DNA of 64,000 nucleotides from Paenibacillus baekrokdamisoli. Lineage in GTDB: Bacteria > Bacillota > Bacilli > Paenibacillales > Paenibacillaceae. A program made the translations under genes and the position numbers. This document shows, piece by piece, positions 50,347 through 59,932 of the stretch. The stretch spans positions 6,266,001 to 6,330,000 of the forward strand of contig NZ_AP019308.1 of NCBI RefSeq assembly GCF_003945345.1, read 5' to 3'. The notes below the pieces were generated by a model. It had not been told where the DNA came from and made no database searches. It was given only the letters and a program-made list of their open reading frames with translations. The first letter of the stretch is position 1. The number at the start of each line of letters is the position of its first letter.

Positions 50347-51461
50347 TGGCGGTAAACCCTCTTAGTCCGGGACAGAATTCGAAACGAGTTGCTGTTATTG
50401 TCACGGAATACACTTTCAATTCTCATGCGGACGTCATACTTGGCCGGCTGTTGGGTGATTTCGAATATACACCGCGAATTGAAGTTGCTGCCATTTATAC
50501 GGATCAGGTTCCGGAGAATGACATGAGCAGGGAGCGTGCCGCCTCTCGCGGAGTGCCCATATATTTAACCATTGAAGAAACATTGACATCGGCACATGCT
50601 GACGGTGGCTTGGACGGTATCATCATCATTGGTGAGCATGGGGATTATCCAGAGGATCAATACGGCCGAAAATGGTATCCGCGTCGTCGCTTTTTTGAAG
50701 AAGTTCTACGTGTATTAGACAACTTGAATGAGACAACGATACCGATTTTCTCAGACAAACACTTAGCCTATAACATTGACGATACAGTGTGGATGTATAA
50801 CGAGCTTCTGAAGCGAGATCATCCGTTTATGGGGGGGTCTTCCATTCCGCATGCTCCACATGTTCCCGCTCTTGATCCAACAGATATAGCAGATGCCTCG
50901 GAATGGTTAGTTGTCAGCTTCTCTTCCCAGACTGAAAAGTATGGATTTCACGCTTTGGAGGTACTTCAATCGCTGGCCGAGAGAAGGCAGGGAAGCAATC
51001 TTGGTGTCCAATCCATTCTAGCCCTGCAAGGGAATGAAGTTTGGGAAGCGATGGCCCGGAACGAGTGGCCGGAAGATCTGATGATGAGCGCGCAGGCTCT
51101 GTTTAATAAAGCGGATTCAACACATCCGAAGCATTCGAGTGAAAAAACGGTATTGTTTATCGTTAATTATGTGAATGGTACCCGTGGGTATGTCATACAA
51201 CAAAATAATTGGATTGACCGTTGGGGATTTTCTATCCGCAGTAACTCAGGCGACATTCATTCAGCAATATGTCTTAGCGATTTGGAACGCCCATTCGGAC
51301 ATTTCGAAACATTAACGAGGATGATTGAGGATTTTATCAATACAAGGGTGGAACCATTTCCCAAGAAACGGACATTCCTGACGAGCGGCATGATTAATTA
51401 TGCGATGGAATCTTTATATGAAAGAAAACGTATGGAAACCGCTGAATTGATATTTAAATAG
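50346..51461 (+). CDS. Unrecognised conserved-looking protein coupled to the creatininase gene
   Basis: A 371-residue cytoplasmic protein starting in the stop of the creatininase gene (TAATG). No family is assigned. Visible features are a Rossmann-like beginning (KRVAVIVTEYTFNSHADVIL), GIIIIGEHGDYPEDQYGRKWYPRRRFFEEV with clustered His/Asp/Arg that could bind metal or substrate, IPIFSDKHLAYN, and a C-terminal half with SILALQGNEVWEAM and NVNG-type turns. It is neither an obvious Gfo/Idh dehydrogenase (no GxGxxG) nor a transporter part. The coupling suggests a joint function with the creatininase-family enzyme. Confidence 0.8.
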   Translation: MAVNPLSPGQNSKRVAVIVTEYTFNSHADVILGRLLGDFEYTPRIEVAAIYTDQVPENDMSRERAASRGVPIYLTIEETLTSAHADGGLDGIIIIGEHGDYPEDQYGRKWYPRRRFFEEVLRVLDNLNETTIPIFSDKHLAYNIDDTVWMYNELLKRDHPFMGGSSIPHAPHVPALDPTDIADASEWLVVSFSSQTEKYGFHALEVLQSLAERRQGSNLGVQSILALQGNEVWEAMARNEWPEDLMMSAQALFNKADSTHPKHSSEKTVLFIVNYVNGTRGYVIQQNNWIDRWGFSIRSNSGDIHSAICLSDLERPFGHFETLTRMIEDFINTRVEPFPKKRTFLTSGMINYAMESLYERKRMETAELIFK

Positions 51462-51490
51462 ATTAACAATTGGATGGAGGCAACTCTTTT

Positions 51491-51883
51491 ATGAATGATG
51501 ACACTACAATATCACGGCTTGCTCCCAAGCCCTTCTCCAGCTCGTTCCAGACGGACTCCTGCCTCTATATTTCCGGGCAGGGTGGACTTGATCCCTTAAC
51601 TGGTGATGTCGTGGGTTCCGATATTGAATCTCAGACTGTTTCGACGATGGAGCATATACGCAGAATACTAATCGAAGCCGGGTTATCCTTGAAGGATGTC
51701 GTTAAAGTTAATGTATATTTGACGGACCGAAGCCTATATAACGAGTTTAATGAGGTATACGCCCGTTTCTTCGAAGCGCCTTACCCTGCGAGAACGACGA
51801 TCTATTGCGACCTGAATTACGATTTATTAGTTGAAATTGATGCAATTGCGGTGGATGCATTGAAGAAGAATACACGGTCTTGA
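51491..51883 (+). CDS. RidA (YjgF/YER057c/UK114) family protein
   Basis: A 130-residue protein. YISGQGGLDPLTGDVV, TMEHIRRILIEAGLSLKDVVKVNVYLTD and PARTTI are the family signature, including the Arg that contacts substrate carboxylate (PARTT). TGGAGGC is nine bases before ATG 51491. RidA proteins hydrolyse reactive enamines or imines to keto acids and ammonia. The presence here hints that an enamine/imine arises in the pathway, in line with the amidohydrolases nearby. Related subfamilies act on other substrates, so this is a hint only. Confidence 0.9.
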   Translation: MNDDTTISRLAPKPFSSSFQTDSCLYISGQGGLDPLTGDVVGSDIESQTVSTMEHIRRILIEAGLSLKDVVKVNVYLTDRSLYNEFNEVYARFFEAPYPARTTIYCDLNYDLLVEIDAIAVDALKKNTRS

Positions 51884-51913
51884 ATGACCACAAATGCTAT
51901 GGGAGGAATCGTT

Positions 51914-52759
51914 ATGGAAAACTATCAAGCTCGAACGTTTACTGCCCCTTTCTTATTTACCGAAGGAATCGAAGGCCCAGCCTGTGATCGGGCCGGAAAT
52001 ATATATGCTGTTAATTATTCAACTCAGGGAACAATCGGAATTGTATCCCCGCAGGGACAAGGAAGCGTATTTGTTGAATTACCGGGAGGAAGCATTGGCA
52101 ATGGAATCCGGTTTAGCAGCCGGGGGGAGATGTTCATAGCCGATTATACAAACCATAATATTCTGAAGGTTGATATGCATACGTTGAAGTGTTCTGTTCA
52201 CGCACACGAGCCCTTAATGAATCAACCCAATGATATCGCAATTACAAGCGATGATATTATATTTGCCAGTGATCCCGATTGGGGCAGCGGAACGGGCAAC
52301 CTTTGGAGAATAAATCTGGATGGAACAACGCAATTATTAGATTCGAATATGGGTACTACGAACGGAATCGAAGTGAGTCCGGATGAAGAGGTGCTCTACG
52401 TAAATGAGTCCGTTCAGCGTAGAATCTGGGCTTACACATTGGATAAGGACAAGAACATTCATAATAAGCGGTTGTTCATTGAATTCCCGGATTATTCATT
52501 GGATGGGATGCGTTGTGATATGGCAGGCAACTTATATGTAACCCGTCATGGCAAAGGTGTTGTCGCGAAGCTGTCTCCGTCGGGAGACATACTTGAGGAG
52601 ATTTCACTTGAGGGCATGCAATGTACCAATCTTACCTTTGGAGGTCCTGAAGGCAAGCATTGTTACGTTACTGTAGCTGATCAGGGCAACATTCAAATGT
52701 TTCTCGTGGATACACCGGGAAGATGCTGGGGAATGCGGCAAAAAAACGAAATACGCTAA
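51914..52759 (+). CDS. SMP-30/gluconolactonase-family lactonase
   Basis: A 281-residue beta-propeller protein. Metal-site blocks are TEGIEGPACD (Glu), NGIEVSPDEEVLYV (Asn) and DGMRCDMAGNLYVT (Asp), in the right order for SMP-30/lactonase enzymes. ATG 51914 follows GGGAGGA. Earlier ATG 51884 lacks a site. It would open a sugar lactone made by a dehydrogenase to the free aldonic acid, the natural substrate for the enolase-superfamily dehydratase two genes later. Confidence 0.88.
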   Translation: MENYQARTFTAPFLFTEGIEGPACDRAGNIYAVNYSTQGTIGIVSPQGQGSVFVELPGGSIGNGIRFSSRGEMFIADYTNHNILKVDMHTLKCSVHAHEPLMNQPNDIAITSDDIIFASDPDWGSGTGNLWRINLDGTTQLLDSNMGTTNGIEVSPDEEVLYVNESVQRRIWAYTLDKDKNIHNKRLFIEFPDYSLDGMRCDMAGNLYVTRHGKGVVAKLSPSGDILEEISLEGMQCTNLTFGGPEGKHCYVTVADQGNIQMFLVDTPGRCWGMRQKNEIR

Positions 52760-52792
52760 ATAAGAATGATTCATGTGAAGGAGTTACATAAA

Positions 52793-54262
52793 GTGAGTGA
52801 AATGAAAACGGTGATTGCGGTTGCTGGCATATTTCATGAGACCAATACCTTTGCACCCGGCCAGACGGGAGAGGAAGCGTTCCGCGAGGAATGGGTTTGT
52901 GATCTTGACCAATTCGTTAATGACTATAGAGATACGCAAACAACCATGGGAGGTCTGATTGACGCAGCCGATAAATGCGGGGTAAGACTGAGCTCAGGTT
53001 TATATACGGCTGCACTGCCAAGTGGAATGGTTAGGGCTTCTGTGGCTGATTTACTGTTGGACGCTATTATTGAATCTCTTGATGATCATGCGCACGGATT
53101 AGTGTTAATTATGCACGGGGCGATGGTATCCGAGAATTATGAAGACTTCGAAGGGGAGTGCCTGAGAAGGATTCGTGAGCATCTTGGACGTGAGATCCCG
53201 ATTGTATTAACCTTAGATCTCCATGCGAATATCTCTCATCAAATGGTCGATTTCTCTGATCTGATTATAGCCTATAAAACCTATCCGCATATCGATATGT
53301 ATGAACGCGGCGTCGAGGCTTTGGAGTTCATTATTCGTATGCAGAACAAGGAAGTTCATCCTGTTCAAGCTTATGCTCATACAGGAATGCTTCTCGTACC
53401 GCAGGGGATGGTAACCTCTGAGGGCAGCATGAAAGAGTTGATGGAACAAGCTTTCAGCATGGAACAGATGGATAAAGTTCTTAATGTAACGGTTGCCGGA
53501 GGATTCCCCTACAGCGATATTAAAGATGCGGGGATGTCATTTGTCGTAACGACGGACAATGACCAAGCGCTTGCGGATAAATGCTCCCAACAACTATTGA
53601 TGATGGCAGCCGAACGGCGGGAAACCTTTCAGGTTAGCTATTATTCACCGCAGGAAGCGATAGAGCAAGCGCTGCATGCAGTCGAAGGCCCAGTTATCCT
53701 CGTTGAGGGATCTGATAACGTAGGAGGAGGGGCACCTGCGGATGCGACCCATTTATTGAAGCATCTGGTTGGGATAACGGTACCCACCTTGATCGTTATC
53801 CGGGATATAGAGGCTGTTAAGGCAGCGGCTTATGTCGGTATCGGTGCTACATTCTCTCATTCTATCGGCGGGAAGAGTGATCGTCTTCATGGAGCTCCTG
53901 TATATATAGAAGGAAAAGTGCGTCATCTGTTTGATGGAGCCTATCATTACGTGGGGCCCTTTCGGAAAGGACAGTTGGCTGATATGGGAATGACAGCCGT
54001 GATCGAAGCCGGTCTGCTTACAGTTGTGCTGACAGAGAAGCGAACGGCGCCATGGGATTTAGGCCACATCCGTTATGCGGGATTATGGCCTGCGGATTAC
54101 AAAATAATCGTCGTTAAATCGGCAGTCGCCTGGCAGACCGCATTCGGATTGTTCGCCAAAGAGGTCATTAACGTGGATACACCGGGCTGCTGCAGCGCCA
54201 ATTTACAGCATTTTCATTATGATCATGCAAGGGGGCTTATTGCTCCCCATTCACTTGAGTAA
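52793..54262 (+). CDS. M81 family metallohydrolase (MlrC-like)
   Basis: A 489-residue protein. Zinc-ligand blocks are IFHETNTF (His), LDLHANIS (Asp, His) and YPHIDMYERG (His). The MlrC C-terminal region starts ~310 (GGGAPADATHLLKHL). GTG 52793 is preferred with AAGGAG nine bases upstream. ATG 52802 is the alternative. MlrC was first described as the last enzyme of microcystin linear peptide breakdown, but most homologues sit in sugar or amino acid clusters with unknown substrates. With the creatininase-family gene it is the second likely amide hydrolase in this operon. Confidence 0.88.
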   Translation: MSEMKTVIAVAGIFHETNTFAPGQTGEEAFREEWVCDLDQFVNDYRDTQTTMGGLIDAADKCGVRLSSGLYTAALPSGMVRASVADLLLDAIIESLDDHAHGLVLIMHGAMVSENYEDFEGECLRRIREHLGREIPIVLTLDLHANISHQMVDFSDLIIAYKTYPHIDMYERGVEALEFIIRMQNKEVHPVQAYAHTGMLLVPQGMVTSEGSMKELMEQAFSMEQMDKVLNVTVAGGFPYSDIKDAGMSFVVTTDNDQALADKCSQQLLMMAAERRETFQVSYYSPQEAIEQALHAVEGPVILVEGSDNVGGGAPADATHLLKHLVGITVPTLIVIRDIEAVKAAAYVGIGATFSHSIGGKSDRLHGAPVYIEGKVRHLFDGAYHYVGPFRKGQLADMGMTAVIEAGLLTVVLTEKRTAPWDLGHIRYAGLWPADYKIIVVKSAVAWQTAFGLFAKEVINVDTPGCCSANLQHFHYDHARGLIAPHSLE

Positions 54263-54278
54263 CAGGGAGTGCGGAGTG

Positions 54279-55406
54279 ATGCAAGAATGCATTCGCAGTG
54301 TTAGGGCTCGAAATGTTGAAATCCCCTTAGAGGTGCCATTATGGATCGGCGGAAGTAAAATAGTCAAACGCGATTATTGTTTTGTTGAAGTGTCTACGAC
54401 GATGGACCGTAAAGGCTATGCAATCGGATTTGCCAGAGGGGCAGATCTATCCTCAATTATTGTAGAACAGATTGCACCTCAAATCATGAAATATCCGATT
54501 GATTGTACCGAGAAGATATGGGAAGCCATGTACGATAACGGGCGGTTAAATGGCAGGCAGGGCATGATCATGCGGGCAATAAGTCTGATCGATATCGCTC
54601 TGTGGGATCTGAAAGCGAAGAAGGCCGGTCTTCCACTGCATACCTTGCTGGGCGGTTACCGTGAATCAATCCCTTTACTTATGTCTGGTGGATATTATGC
54701 GAATGACAAGGACCTGGGCAAGCTTCAGGAAGAATATAGGGGCTATGCGGAACAAGGGTTCAAGCACCTCAAGCTAATGGTTGGCGGAGCAACGATGGAA
54801 GAGGATATGCAGCGGTTTATCACTTTGCGCAAGTGCCTTCCGGAATCCATCTCTCTAGGCGTTGATGCTAATGGTGCTTGGAAGGATGTTAAAGCCGTTA
54901 AACGCTGGATCGAAAAAGCCGGGAAAGAGACAAGTGGCCTATCGTTTGTTGAAGAGCCGCTCCCCCCGGAACAAATGGAACAAATGTCGTGGCTTTGTAA
55001 TCAGGTGGACGTTCCAATCGCCGTCGGTGAGTTTCTGGCAGGAAGATGGACATTTAAACAATATATAAGCAACGGTTGTATGGATATTGTCCGTGCGGAT
55101 GCAACGCTCTGCGGAGGAATTACGGAGTGGAAGCGAATCGCTGCACTAGCTGCTGCAAGCAATCTTTCACTGCTTCCCCATTATTTCGGATCGATCCATA
55201 TTCATTTAGGCCTTGCATTGCCAGGCTGCAAGATGATAGAGGCTGTATCTACGGAAGGAAGAAACAGCAATTATCATCTGATTGTGGGAACAAGTTATAT
55301 GCAACGAGACGGTATGGCGTATCCGACTAACTCCCCGGGGCTGGGCCTGACCATCGACCCCATCCTGTTAGACATGTATACAAGTAAGATCTTGACGACC
55401 GAATAA
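54279..55406 (+). CDS. Enolase-superfamily dehydratase/isomerase (mandelate racemase/muconate lactonizing type)
   Basis: A 375-residue protein. The N-terminal cap domain leads to a barrel with KHLKLMVGG (Lys, position of the KxK base), GVDANGAW (metal Asp), FVEEPLPPE (metal Glu) and IAVGEFLAG (metal Glu), then LLPHYFGSIH with a possible catalytic His. Metal ligands Asp-Glu-Glu are all present. GGAGTG precedes ATG 54279. The family abstracts a proton next to a carboxylate, most often dehydrating sugar acids to 2-keto-3-deoxy acids, which suits the lactonase upstream and the 2-oxo acid dehydrogenase downstream. Confidence 0.9.
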   Translation: MQECIRSVRARNVEIPLEVPLWIGGSKIVKRDYCFVEVSTTMDRKGYAIGFARGADLSSIIVEQIAPQIMKYPIDCTEKIWEAMYDNGRLNGRQGMIMRAISLIDIALWDLKAKKAGLPLHTLLGGYRESIPLLMSGGYYANDKDLGKLQEEYRGYAEQGFKHLKLMVGGATMEEDMQRFITLRKCLPESISLGVDANGAWKDVKAVKRWIEKAGKETSGLSFVEEPLPPEQMEQMSWLCNQVDVPIAVGEFLAGRWTFKQYISNGCMDIVRADATLCGGITEWKRIAALAAASNLSLLPHYFGSIHIHLGLALPGCKMIEAVSTEGRNSNYHLIVGTSYMQRDGMAYPTNSPGLGLTIDPILLDMYTSKILTTE

Positions 55407-55449
55407 GGGGATATTGTCATTTCTATTAATCTATAAAGGGGTACTTCAT

Positions 55450-56232
55450 ATGGGGAATCTTGACGGAAGAGTTTGCTTAGTAACTGGCGCGGGTGGAGGT
55501 ATTGGGAGAAGCATAAGCCTTAAGCTAGCTTCTCAAGGGGCCAACCTTGTTCTAACCGATATTAATGAGGAGCAGTTGAATGATACGGTTCAGCAATGCT
55601 GCGAGCTAGGGGTATCTGCTTCTGGATACCGCATTGACCTGACGGATTCAACGGCTTTGGAATATGTAGTCGAGCAAACAAAATCACAATTTCAAAAAAT
55701 AGACGTGCTTGCGAACGTGGCAGGGATCATGGAAACGCGTTCGTTCTTGGAAATCAAAGCGGATGAATGGAATAGGATGTTTGCCATTAATGTGACGACC
55801 ACCTTTCAGCTCATTCAATTGGTAGCCAAAGAGATGATTGAGCAGGGGAATGGCGGCAGCATTATTAATTTGTCATCCACTGCAGGGCGGCTGCATCGAC
55901 CTATGGCAGCACATTATGCCGCGTCCAAAGCAGCGGTCATTAGTTTGACACGTTCAGCGGCTGTTGCGCTGGCTCCGTCTAACATAAGGGTCAATGCTTT
56001 ATGTCCAGGAATCATCGACACACCTATGATCCAGCAGGTCCGCGAATCCCGTTCTGAGCTATTGGACATCTCACAGGACGATATTCAGAAGCATTGGGAA
56101 CGTATTATTCCAATGGGCAGATTAGCTTCACCGGATGAGGTGGCCGATTTGGCTGCTTTTCTGGCAAGTGATGCAGCGCGTTATATTACGGGGGAAGCGA
56201 TTGGAATCAATGGAGGTACAGACGCTTCTTAA
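55450..56232 (+). CDS. Short-chain dehydrogenase/reductase, classical type
   Basis: A 260-residue protein. TGAGGGIGRS (cofactor), NVAG, INLSSTAG (Ser), YAASKAA (Tyr/Lys) and a C-terminal YITGEAIGINGG are all canonical. LTDIN after strand 2 suggests NAD preference. ATG 55450 follows AAAGGGG. It is not a recent copy of the SDR at 48.8 kb (cofactor loops and active-site blocks differ), so the two probably catalyse distinct steps. Confidence 0.92.
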   Translation: MGNLDGRVCLVTGAGGGIGRSISLKLASQGANLVLTDINEEQLNDTVQQCCELGVSASGYRIDLTDSTALEYVVEQTKSQFQKIDVLANVAGIMETRSFLEIKADEWNRMFAINVTTTFQLIQLVAKEMIEQGNGGSIINLSSTAGRLHRPMAAHYAASKAAVISLTRSAAVALAPSNIRVNALCPGIIDTPMIQQVRESRSELLDISQDDIQKHWERIIPMGRLASPDEVADLAAFLASDAARYITGEAIGINGGTDAS

Positions 56233-56277
56233 ATCGCGTATGACGATGTCCAAGCTATACGGAATGGGAGATGAAGA

Positions 56278-56493
56278 ATGCCTTATATAACAATGAAGCT
56301 GATGGAAGGCCGCAGCAGTAAACGTATCGCGTTGCTTGCAGACAAGATGACCGAGGCGATCTGTGATGTCCTGGAAATTATGCCGGCGGAAGTGCGTATT
56401 GAATTCATCGAATTGAAGGAAGGCACCTTTGCTGTGGGCGGTCATCTTGCACCCAAGAAGATAGATGCTGAGGGAGGAAGCCCGCATGAGTGA
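56278..56493 (+). CDS. 4-oxalocrotonate tautomerase-family protein
   Basis: A 71-residue protein. Pro follows the initiator Met (MPYITMKLMEG), the catalytic base of this superfamily after Met removal. The helix KRIALLADKMTEAICDVL and strand VRIEFIELKEGTFAVGG match the beta-alpha-beta fold. The length is typical. It overlaps the E1alpha gene by eight bases. The enzyme shifts enol and keto forms of 2-oxo acids, consistent with a step between the dehydratase and the decarboxylating complex. Confidence 0.88.
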   Translation: MPYITMKLMEGRSSKRIALLADKMTEAICDVLEIMPAEVRIEFIELKEGTFAVGGHLAPKKIDAEGGSPHE

Positions 56494-57484
56494 GTATATG
56501 ACGAAGCATGTATGGAATGAAGCTTCGTGGAACTGGGACGAGGATCGTGTGCTGCAGGCATGGCGGCTTCTTAATCTCATTCGTGAATTTGAGGAAAAAA
56601 GTATAGAAATGTACAAAGAGGGGCTTATGGGCGGCTCACTTCACTCTTATATCGGTCAAGAAGCAGTGGCTGCAGGGATGGGAATGGTTATGGCAGAGCA
56701 GGATTACATGACCATGACTTATCGAGGAAGAGGACAAGCATTGGCCAAGGGAGCGGATCCGTTTCGTCTCTTTGCTGAAATGATGGGGCGGATTGACGGA
56801 TATTGCAAAGGGAAGGGAGGGCCCATGCACATTGCTTCCCCTGAGCTTGGCATTCTGGGTGCCAATGGCATTGTGGGAGCTGGTATTCCTATTGCGGTTG
56901 GTGCGGCATTTACTTCTAAGCTCAAAAAACTAGAGCGGGTGTCCGTTACCTTTTTCGGAGATGGCGCGACGAATCAAGGCGCCTTTCATGAGGGCTTGAA
57001 TCTGGCGGCTGTATTTAAACTGCCTGTTGTATTTGTTTGTGAGAACAATTTGTATTCGGAAATGACGCCCATTAAGGAGTCGCTCTTGAACGAGCACATA
57101 GCAGAGAGAGGGGCGGCTTATCGGATTCCATCTGTCATCGTCGATGGGAATGATATTCGAGCGGTTTATGAAGTCGGACAAGAGGCGATGGCACGTGCGC
57201 GGGCAGGCGGCGGACCTACTTTTATTGAAGCAAAGACATACCGCTTAGTCGGGCACATGTTCGGCGATTCCGAAAGCTATCGTGAGCGGGCCGAGGTAGA
57301 GAGCTGGCGGAAGAAGGAACCCTTAACTCAATTCAGAGAGCTATGCCGTAATCGCAATCTGCTTAGTGAAGAGAGTTTGTCAGCGGTAACGGAAGAAATA
57401 CGCACTCAAATCGGTGACGCTTATGAACGGGCCAGAAAAGCCAGTGAACCGGAATTGGAGGAAATATTCACGCATGTCTACTGA
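56486..57484 (+). CDS. 2-oxo acid/acetoin dehydrogenase complex, E1 component alpha subunit
   Basis: A 332-residue thiamine diphosphate enzyme. SLHSYIGQEAVAAG (E1alpha phosphate/substrate region), GKGGPMHI and the TPP motif GDGATNQGAFHEGLN...ENN are clear. GGGAGGA precedes ATG 56486, which overlaps the tautomerase gene. It starts the four-gene set for a full oxidative decarboxylation complex. The subunit size and sequence style match acetoin or branched/pyruvate-type E1; the exact substrate cannot be decided. Confidence 0.93.
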   Translation: MSEYMTKHVWNEASWNWDEDRVLQAWRLLNLIREFEEKSIEMYKEGLMGGSLHSYIGQEAVAAGMGMVMAEQDYMTMTYRGRGQALAKGADPFRLFAEMMGRIDGYCKGKGGPMHIASPELGILGANGIVGAGIPIAVGAAFTSKLKKLERVSVTFFGDGATNQGAFHEGLNLAAVFKLPVVFVCENNLYSEMTPIKESLLNEHIAERGAAYRIPSVIVDGNDIRAVYEVGQEAMARARAGGGPTFIEAKTYRLVGHMFGDSESYRERAEVESWRKKEPLTQFRELCRNRNLLSEESLSAVTEEIRTQIGDAYERARKASEPELEEIFTHVY

Positions 57485-58457
57485 TCGATTGATAAGTTAT
57501 TCTGAGGCGATCAACGAAGCCTTACAAGAAGAAATGAGACGGGATGCGGATATTGTATTGATGGGTGAAGACATTGGATCGTATGGCGGCGTCTTCAAAG
57601 TAACCAAAGGCTTGTACAATGAATTCGGCGCGGAAAGAGTTATAGATATGCCCATTTCAGAAACCGGATTTATCGGCGCAGGCGTCGGTGCGGCCATGAC
57701 AGGGCTTATACCAATCATCGAAATCATGTGGATTGATTTTACCTTGGTTGCGCTGGATCAGATTGTGAATCAAGCCGCGAAGATGAAGTATATGTCGGGC
57801 GGGCAGACGTCAATCCCGTTAGTTATCCGCACGCAGGGCGGGGGCGGGCGCGGCAACGGAGCACAGCATTCGCAAAGCCTGGAAACGATCTTTGCCCATA
57901 TTCCTGGACTTAAAGTCGTTGCGCCAAGTACGCCTTATGATGCGAAAGGGCTGCTGAAGAGTGCAGTAAGAGAAGGCAGTCCCGTTATTTTCATTGAACA
58001 TAAAATGCTATATAACCAGAAAGGTCATGTACCCTTGGAGTCGTATACAATTCCACTGGGCCAAGCGGATATCAAACGGCGAGGCAAAGATGTAACGATC
58101 GTTACCCTGTCCAGAATGGTTCCCTTCTCACTGGAAGCGGCCGAGCTGCTCAGTAAGGAAGGGATTGAAGTGGAGGTCATTGATTTGCGAACCCTCGTTC
58201 CGCTCGATATCGCTGCCGTCATTCAGTCGGTTAAGCAAACCCATCGGTTGGTTATCGTACATGAAGCGACCGGTGCCTACGGCTGGGGAGCTGAGATATC
58301 GGCTAGAATCCAGGAAGAAGCCTTCGACGAATTGGATGCGCCGATTATCCGGGTAACCGCAGAGAATACCCCCGTTCCCTACAATATGAACCTGGAGAAG
58401 GAAATGCTGCCGCAAACCATTGATATAGTCAACGCTGTTCGCAAAACAATTCGGTAG
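57474..58457 (+). CDS. 2-oxo acid/acetoin dehydrogenase complex, E1 component beta subunit
   Basis: A 327-residue protein. Motifs: LMGEDIGSYGGVFKVTKGL, ISETGFIGAGVGAAMTG, RTQGGGGRGNGAQHSQSLE and EVIDLRTLVPLD. ATG 57474 lies 9-10 bases after GGAGGAAA and overlaps the E1alpha stop by 11 bases, so the two subunits are co-translated. It forms the alpha2beta2 heterotetramer with the preceding gene product. Confidence 0.94.
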   Translation: MSTDRLISYSEAINEALQEEMRRDADIVLMGEDIGSYGGVFKVTKGLYNEFGAERVIDMPISETGFIGAGVGAAMTGLIPIIEIMWIDFTLVALDQIVNQAAKMKYMSGGQTSIPLVIRTQGGGGRGNGAQHSQSLETIFAHIPGLKVVAPSTPYDAKGLLKSAVREGSPVIFIEHKMLYNQKGHVPLESYTIPLGQADIKRRGKDVTIVTLSRMVPFSLEAAELLSKEGIEVEVIDLRTLVPLDIAAVIQSVKQTHRLVIVHEATGAYGWGAEISARIQEEAFDELDAPIIRVTAENTPVPYNMNLEKEMLPQTIDIVNAVRKTIR

Positions 58458-58474
58458 TGCAGGAGGTGATTGTC

Positions 58475-59914
58475 ATGCCGGGTATGGATCAGTCCAACGT
58501 GTATGACGTCGCGATTATCGGCGGAGGTACGGGAGGTTATGTTGCGGCAATTCGTGCGGCGCAGCATGGGAAAAGAGTTGTGATCGTGGAGAAGCATCTT
58601 CTGGGAGGCACATGCCTTCATCAAGGATGTATCCCGACCAAATCTTTACTTGAAAGCTCCAAGCTATATAATCGAGTGAAGCAGATGGACGAATTCGGTA
58701 TTGAGGTCAATCAGGATTCCCTTTTCTTTAATGCGGCAAAGGCGTTTGAACGTAAGAAAGCCATCGTGAATCAACTATATCAAGGGATTCAATATTTAAT
58801 AAAGAAAAACAAGATTACCCTTCTACACGGTCATGGGCATCTTGTTGGTAAACAAAAGCATTTCGAAATCGGGGTTGAAAACGAGTCAACGGGTAGCGTG
58901 CAAACCATTTTCTCCAATCACGTTATTTTGGCTACAGGATCCAGGCCCAATATACCAAGAGGCATCACGATCGATGGAATCAAGCTGTTCACCAGTGATG
59001 AGATTCTCGCTCACCCGCTTAGACCTGATCATATTACGATTATAGGCGCTGGAGCGATTGGTTTGGAATTTGCCTGTTATTTTCAAGAACTGGGCAGTGC
59101 TGTTCGGATTGTCGAGTCGGAAGATCGCTTGGCTCCGTTGGAAGATAAGGAGATATCAGAGCAGATCGGGAGTGCCTTCGATAAAAGAGGCATTGAAACG
59201 ATGCCGGGTTACCGGATACTCATTGAACATATGGAGCAGATGGAAGACGGGAAGATGTTGTATACCCTGCAGTCAACAAAAGGGGAAACATCCGTGCATC
59301 AGACGGATGTCATCCTATTCGCGGTAGGGAGAAAAAATAACATCTCCGCATTAGGCTTATCAAACGTCGGTATGGAAGATGAAGGAGCATTCTTGCAAAC
59401 CAATGCTTATATGGAAACCGCTGTACCCGGATTATACGCTGTAGGGGATATCGCAGGCAGCTATCAATTGGCGCATGTCGCGACTCAGCAAGCTCTGATC
59501 GCAGCGGATACCATTTGTGGGATAAGCACCTTACCCTATCAGCCCGAAAGAGTGGCACGCTGCACGTATACGCATCCTGAAATCGCCAGTGTTGGTTTGA
59601 CGGAAGAACAGGCCAAAGCTGCTGGATACAAGGTGAAGATAGGAAAATTTCCGCTGCATTTTAACGGTAGATCACTTATTCATGGTGATGGGGAAGGCTT
59701 CATAAAAATGATCGTGGATGAGAAGACGGACATGATATTGGGCACGCATATGATTGGACAAGGGGCTACGGAATTAATTGCAATGTCCGGCTTTGCCATA
59801 TTTATGGAAGGTACTGCTTGGGAAATGGGAATGAATGTTTATCCGCACCCTAGCCTTTCTGAAATATTCGGAGAAGCGGCAATGGCTGTGTCTGGCATGG
59901 CGATTCACAGTTAA
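58475..59914 (+). CDS. lpdA: Dihydrolipoyl dehydrogenase (E3)
   Basis: A 479-residue flavoprotein. GGGTGGYVAAIRAAQHGK (FAD loop), GGTCLHQGCIPTKSLL (redox-active CxxxxC), GAGAIGLEFACYF (NAD loop), AVGDIAGSYQLAH (FAD) and the C-terminal YPHPSLSEIF with catalytic His are all present. CAGGAGGTGA precedes ATG 58475. GTG 58457 touches the E1beta stop but lies before that site. Here E3 precedes E2, while in Bacillus aco operons E2 comes first. Confidence 0.94.
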   Translation: MPGMDQSNVYDVAIIGGGTGGYVAAIRAAQHGKRVVIVEKHLLGGTCLHQGCIPTKSLLESSKLYNRVKQMDEFGIEVNQDSLFFNAAKAFERKKAIVNQLYQGIQYLIKKNKITLLHGHGHLVGKQKHFEIGVENESTGSVQTIFSNHVILATGSRPNIPRGITIDGIKLFTSDEILAHPLRPDHITIIGAGAIGLEFACYFQELGSAVRIVESEDRLAPLEDKEISEQIGSAFDKRGIETMPGYRILIEHMEQMEDGKMLYTLQSTKGETSVHQTDVILFAVGRKNNISALGLSNVGMEDEGAFLQTNAYMETAVPGLYAVGDIAGSYQLAHVATQQALIAADTICGISTLPYQPERVARCTYTHPEIASVGLTEEQAKAAGYKVKIGKFPLHFNGRSLIHGDGEGFIKMIVDEKTDMILGTHMIGQGATELIAMSGFAIFMEGTAWEMGMNVYPHPSLSEIFGEAAMAVSGMAIHS

Positions 59915-59932
59915 TTAGCTGCCAAATAAGAG

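Noticed and set aside
56465..56485. Earlier start for the E1alpha gene
   Set aside because: The extension lies inside the tautomerase gene and before the GGGAGGA site. ATG 56486 is better.
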